DNA of 64,000 bases, taken from contig NZ_RHOW01000008.1 of assembly GCF_003946215.1 (NCBI RefSeq), positions 19,079 through 83,078 of the forward strand. Reading direction: 5' to 3'. Position 1 is the stretch's first letter, and the number at the start of each line of letters is the position of its first letter. Shown here piece by piece: positions 61,391 through 64,000 of the stretch. The notes under the pieces were generated by a model. It was not told the DNA's origin, did not search any database, and saw only the letters and a list, made by a program, of their open reading frames with translations. This DNA is from Lapidilactobacillus mulanensis. Lineage in GTDB: Bacteria; Bacillota; Bacilli; Lactobacillales; Lactobacillaceae. A program made the position numbers and the translations under genes.

Positions 61391-62071
61391 TTATTTATCG
61401 TACGTGTTCAAGTCGTACTGTTCGATTAGATTGATCAATTTGGTTGCGTAGCCTGGGTCTGTTGCGTAGCCGTCTGTTTGTAGTGCTTGGGCGGCGGCTT
61501 GGTAATTGTCTGCGGCTAAGAAATGTTCGTATTGTTCTGGATTCCAAGAAGTTCCTTTGTGAAACAGCTGGGCATGTTCTAACAATGAGGCGTCATAGGA
61601 GGGATAGGCGCGGAAACGCGCGGTCACGGTTTGCCACTTACCATCAATATATTCTTGAGTCGTCATTTGTTTCGTGTTGTCTGGGCTGTCACCCTTAACA
61701 CCGAACAAGTTATTATATTTGGTCGTCAGCTGACTGTCCCCCCAGTCGCTTTCTAAGATTGCCTGAGCGATCGTAATGCTGGGTAGGATCTGGTAGGTGT
61801 CGCGAAGCTTAATTGCCTCTGGCGCAATTTTATTGATGAATTCGCGTTTATGATTCACAACGGCCGTTTGGGACGACGCAGTTGCAGCCGCGTGTTCTTT
61901 AACAACAGCTTGTTGATGTTCGACCATGACCAACATCAAGACTGCACTAATAATGATCGCTAAAAAAATCAGTCCTAAGTTAGTCATCTCGTGGCGATAA
62001 CGGCGATTGCTCGATGAAGATGAATAAGATCGGCGTGAACTGGTCGTTTTTTTCCTGCGTCGTGTTGCCAA
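61391..62071 (-). CDS. GH73 family endo-beta-N-acetylglucosaminidase, membrane-anchored
   Basis: This 226-residue peptidoglycan hydrolase has a basic, Ser-rich cytoplasmic N-terminus, a single membrane helix (residues about 31-50) and a GH73 catalytic domain. The catalytic Glu107 is in AQAILESDWGDS, followed by LTTKYNNLFGVKG. No LysM or other wall-binding domain is present. It probably cleaves glycan strands outside the membrane during growth or division. It is monocistronic. Confidence 0.92.
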   Translation of the reverse strand: MATRRRKKTTSSRRSYSSSSSNRRYRHEMTNLGLIFLAIIISAVLMLVMVEHQQAVVKEHAAATASSQTAVVNHKREFINKIAPEAIKLRDTYQILPSITIAQAILESDWGDSQLTTKYNNLFGVKGDSPDNTKQMTTQEYIDGKWQTVTARFRAYPSYDASLLEHAQLFHKGTSWNPEQYEHFLAADNYQAAAQALQTDGYATDPGYATKLINLIEQYDLNTYDK

Positions 62072-62102
62072 ACTTGTGCCCCCTCTCCCGAAAACTAAAA
62101 TA

Positions 62103-62594
62103 TTAATCCGTCAGTCTTTTATTTAGAACAATCATATCACGTAATTGAATTCCATTCTCTTCAATCGGTTCAGAATATTGATCAAAAAAATGAAACCGGA
62201 TCTGCGCAAAACGAAAGCCATTATGTAAGTAGAAACTGAGATTCGAGATGGACGCATCACCCGTGCCCACCAACAACTCTTTTTGATCGGTGGCACGTGC
62301 AGCATCGCTCACAATTTTGATCAATCGGCTTCCTAATCCGTGCCCTTGAAATCTTGGATCGACGGCAAGGTTCATGATTTCCCATTGTTGATTTGTTTTG
62401 GGCTCAACGGCAATGCTAGCCACAAAGTCGGTTTTGCTTTTTAACGCCCAAATTTCAGTCTTCGCCAAATATTTATCGATCATTTGCCAAGACTCGTCTG
62501 CTAGAAAGAGCAAGTCGGCCAAATTCTCGCGCGCCTCTTCTGGTGTGAGTGACCAGAGACTCAGCTCGGGTGTCATTGCTTTGATGAAGTTCAT
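62103..62594 (-). CDS. GNAT family N-acetyltransferase
   Basis: This 163-residue protein has a GNAT motif A (IMNLAVDPRFQGHGLGSRLIKIVSDAA, with the acetyl-CoA loop QGHGLG) and motif B (NLSFYLHNGFRFAQIRFHFF). The start at 62594 is chosen for GAGGTG six bases upstream; the longer reading would run into the cspA terminator. The substrate is unknown. Confidence 0.88.
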   Translation of the reverse strand: MNFIKAMTPELSLWSLTPEEARENLADLLFLADESWQMIDKYLAKTEIWALKSKTDFVASIAVEPKTNQQWEIMNLAVDPRFQGHGLGSRLIKIVSDAARATDQKELLVGTGDASISNLSFYLHNGFRFAQIRFHFFDQYSEPIEENGIQLRDMIVLNKRLTD

Positions 62595-62624
62595 CTTATT
62601 CACCTCGTTGATAAATCGTGATAT

Positions 62625-62659
62625 CAAAAAAGGATCGACATAAATGTCGATCCAAAAAA
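62625..62659. terminator. terminator after cspA
   Basis: GGATCGACAT is perfectly complementary to ATGTCGATCC with a two-base loop and poly-T on both strands (TTTTTT on minus). Confidence 0.92.
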
Positions 62660-62679
62660 CTGTTATCAACTAATTTAAA

Positions 62680-62880
62680 TTAGTCTTTGTTAACGTTAAC
62701 AGCTTGTGGTCCGCGATCGCTTTCTTCGATATCGAAAGTAACTGCTTGGCCCTCTTCGAGAGTCTTGTAGCCGTCGCCTTGGATAGCTGAGAAATGTACG
62801 AATACATCGCTACCATCTTCGCGAGTAACAAAACCGTAACCTTTTTCTGCGTTAAACCATTTAACTGTGCCGTGTTCCAT
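62680..62880 (-). CDS. cspA: cold-shock protein (CspA family)
   Basis: This 66-residue single OB-fold RNA chaperone has RNP1 KGYGFV at residues 13-18 and RNP2 VFVHF at 26-30, with flanking surface aromatic residues. The length and [21 protein letters not shown] are typical of Csp proteins. AGGAGG lies eight bases before the ATG. The leader is about 110 bases, longer than needed for translation and typical of thermosensing csp mRNAs. Confidence 0.97.
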   Translation of the reverse strand: MEHGTVKWFNAEKGYGFVTREDGSDVFVHFSAIQGDGYKTLEEGQAVTFDIEESDRGPQAVNVNKD

Positions 62881-62992
62881 GAGAACATTTCCTCCTCTAA
62901 GTGCATAAAAAAATTTGTTTGTAATTCTGGTGGTACTAATGGAAGAAAGTCTATGCGAACAATCGAATCAATACCATTCAAAAACTACAACT

Positions 62993-63024
62993 ATTATATT
63001 ACCATTAACACAAGTTAAAGACAA
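62993..63024 (-). promoter_or_regulatory. promoter of cspA with long leader
   Basis: On the minus strand TTGTCT (63024-63019) and TAATAT (63001-62996) are 17 bases apart; TATAAT overlaps at 62998-62993. The 382-base gap (62881-63262) holds the cspA leader and the start region of the plus-strand lipoprotein; nothing else was recognised. Confidence 0.5.
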
Positions 63025-63262
63025 GCGTTTCTTCACTTTAGTTAATTTATTTTTAAATCGGCGTCAATCTCCCACACGTCAATTTTCGCAATTCTGGCAG
63101 ACTAACTAGCCAAAGCCTGCACACTCAGCCTTTATAAGCTCATGTTCTCTGAGCACCAATTTTAAAAGTGCTTGAATTCCCCTAGCTACAATTATGTTGG
63201 CGCTTTATCTTGGCCTCAGAATATGCTATCTTAAGTTGAGACAACACAAATGGGGAGAAATA

Positions 63263-63904
63263 ATGATGAAACCAAAGCGAATAGCGCTCCTACTGATTCT
63301 AGGACTGGCACTCCTATCCGGTTGTCGACAACCGATCAACAATAAAACCGAACTCAAGACGAACACAACGGAGATCATTACACTGTTGAAATCGCAACGA
63401 ACTCAGCTAGAATCGATCAATACGGCTTACGAGAAATTACAGCAACAGCTCCCCCAAGCTCAAAAGAAATCGCCGAACACCAATTTATTGACCGACAAAA
63501 ACAGTCGTGTCTATCAACTGAATCAAACGGCCACAACAAGTTATCAAACTAGTCAGGACAATCTTAAAAAACTCGCCAGCATTAACACCCGCCTAAAAGA
63601 CACGGCTGCGCAAAAAGTCAGCAATTTGCCTAACAGTGCCATTCTCAAACTCAATCAAAGCTTGCACATTATTCAGTTAGATCACGAAAGCCTCGAGAAA
63701 TTTATGGAGGCCTATCAGAAAGATCAGACCGAACTTTTCAAGAGTGCACCCGATTTGATCAATGATGACAGCGACGAATTAAACGTGCTCATCTCGCAAA
63801 GCAATCAATATTTAGGCGCAGTCAGCCAAGAGTTAGAAATTTATCAAGTCAATTTAAATTCAAGTCTGAGCCGAGCCGAAGAATTATTGACCGCGGTCAA
63901 ATAA
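63263..63904 (+). CDS. YkyA-like coiled-coil lipoprotein
   Basis: This 213-residue lipoprotein starts MMKPKRIALLLILGLALLSGC, with the lipobox Cys after about 20 residues. The rest is mostly helical with heptad-like repeats (LKSQRTQLESINTAYEKLQQQLPQ and later segments), matching the layout of YkyA-type putative cell-wall binding lipoproteins. The start at 63263 is set by GGGGAG five bases upstream. It is followed by a strong terminator. Confidence 0.8.
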   Translation: MMKPKRIALLLILGLALLSGCRQPINNKTELKTNTTEIITLLKSQRTQLESINTAYEKLQQQLPQAQKKSPNTNLLTDKNSRVYQLNQTATTSYQTSQDNLKKLASINTRLKDTAAQKVSNLPNSAILKLNQSLHIIQLDHESLEKFMEAYQKDQTELFKSAPDLINDDSDELNVLISQSNQYLGAVSQELEIYQVNLNSSLSRAEELLTAVK

Positions 63905-63936
63905 AAAAGCCCTCACACCTGTCTATCGATTTCTGA

Positions 63937-63988
63937 AGTGCTTCATAATTGTTAGACAAACAGTCTAATGATTGTGAGGCACTTTTTG
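63937..63988 (+). terminator. long-stem terminator at the right edge
   Basis: A 21-bp stem (63937-63957 with 63963-63983, all pairs allowing G-T wobbles) with a five-base loop is followed by TTTTTG. It lies 32 bases after the lipoprotein stop. Confidence 0.75.
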
Positions 63989-64000
63989 TATGGTCAAATA

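Noticed and set aside
63937..63988. Terminal inverted repeat of an insertion sequence at the window edge
   Set aside because: The 21-bp stem with small loop and T run after a stop codon is best read as a terminator; no transposase is visible, though the window ends just beyond.

Overview
The window is a chromosomal segment of a low-to-mid GC Gram-positive bacterium, almost certainly a member of the Lactobacillaceae. The signs are a complete mevalonate gene set (thiolase, mvaA, mvaS) in place of a visible MEP pathway, the pcrA-ligA-camS-gatCAB run, hprK-lgt-gpsA-trxB, CamS lipoproteins, a D-2-hydroxyacid dehydrogenase of the D-lactate dehydrogenase type, and the ymfF-ymfH pair next to ftsK. 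The genus cannot be named from the sequence alone.

Layout. 1-5.3 kb: minus-strand ymfH (cut by the window edge), ymfF, ftsK/spoIIIE and trmL. 5.6-8.2 kb: plus-strand aquaporin, zinc-independent rpsN and dapF. 8.3-8.95 kb: no protein gene, but a large structured RNA on the minus strand with its own promoter, a 12-bp helix joining its ends and a terminator. 9-13.7 kb: D-2-hydroxyacid dehydrogenase and the mevalonate operon. 14.2-21 kb: galU, a YihY membrane protein, then trxB, gpsA, lgt and hprK. 21-28.5 kb: aldo/keto reductase, YbjQ, a YibE/YibF pair, a Gfo/Idh oxidoreductase, an amino-acid permease and a YxeA-like protein. 28.6-29.0 kb: a type I toxin-antitoxin locus. 29.4-34.7 kb: NfeD-like/SPFH pair, pentapeptide-repeat protein, TMEM175-like channel, acetyltransferase, FGGY kinase and SDR. 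35.6-39.4 kb: copper operon (copY, two cupredoxins, copper ATPase). 39.5-45.7 kb: a second CamS, a pepO-type M13 peptidase, rlmD and dagK. 46.5-55.4 kb: gatB, gatA, gatC, camS, ligA, pcrA. 56.6-61.1 kb: purB, a divergent purK, xanthine permease and xpt. 61.4-63.9 kb: a GH73 glucosaminidase, an acetyltransferase, a cold-shock protein and a lipoprotein. No tRNA, rRNA, CRISPR array or intact insertion sequence was seen.

The most unusual content is between the genes. Fifteen copies of a roughly 200-240 bp element are spread over seven intergenic sites. Each copy has 24-31 bp outer inverted repeats enclosing three inner hairpins, so a single strand would fold as a cloverleaf. Six sites are composites of 620-920 bp: a left module (L), a linker and one or two right modules (R) in inverted orientation. 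One site has a lone R. Outer arms and inner hairpins differ in sequence between copies but pairing is kept. Two further intergenic repeat families (a ~80 bp repeat and a ~118 bp hairpin unit) are also present.

The structured RNA at 8.34-8.91 kb resembles the large ornate RNAs (ROOL, GOLLD) in size and layout; ROOL is the closer match by length. Gene functions are otherwise mostly housekeeping: isoprenoid precursors, lipoprotein and lipid synthesis, carbon catabolite control, amidated-tRNA formation, DNA repair, purine salvage and copper export.
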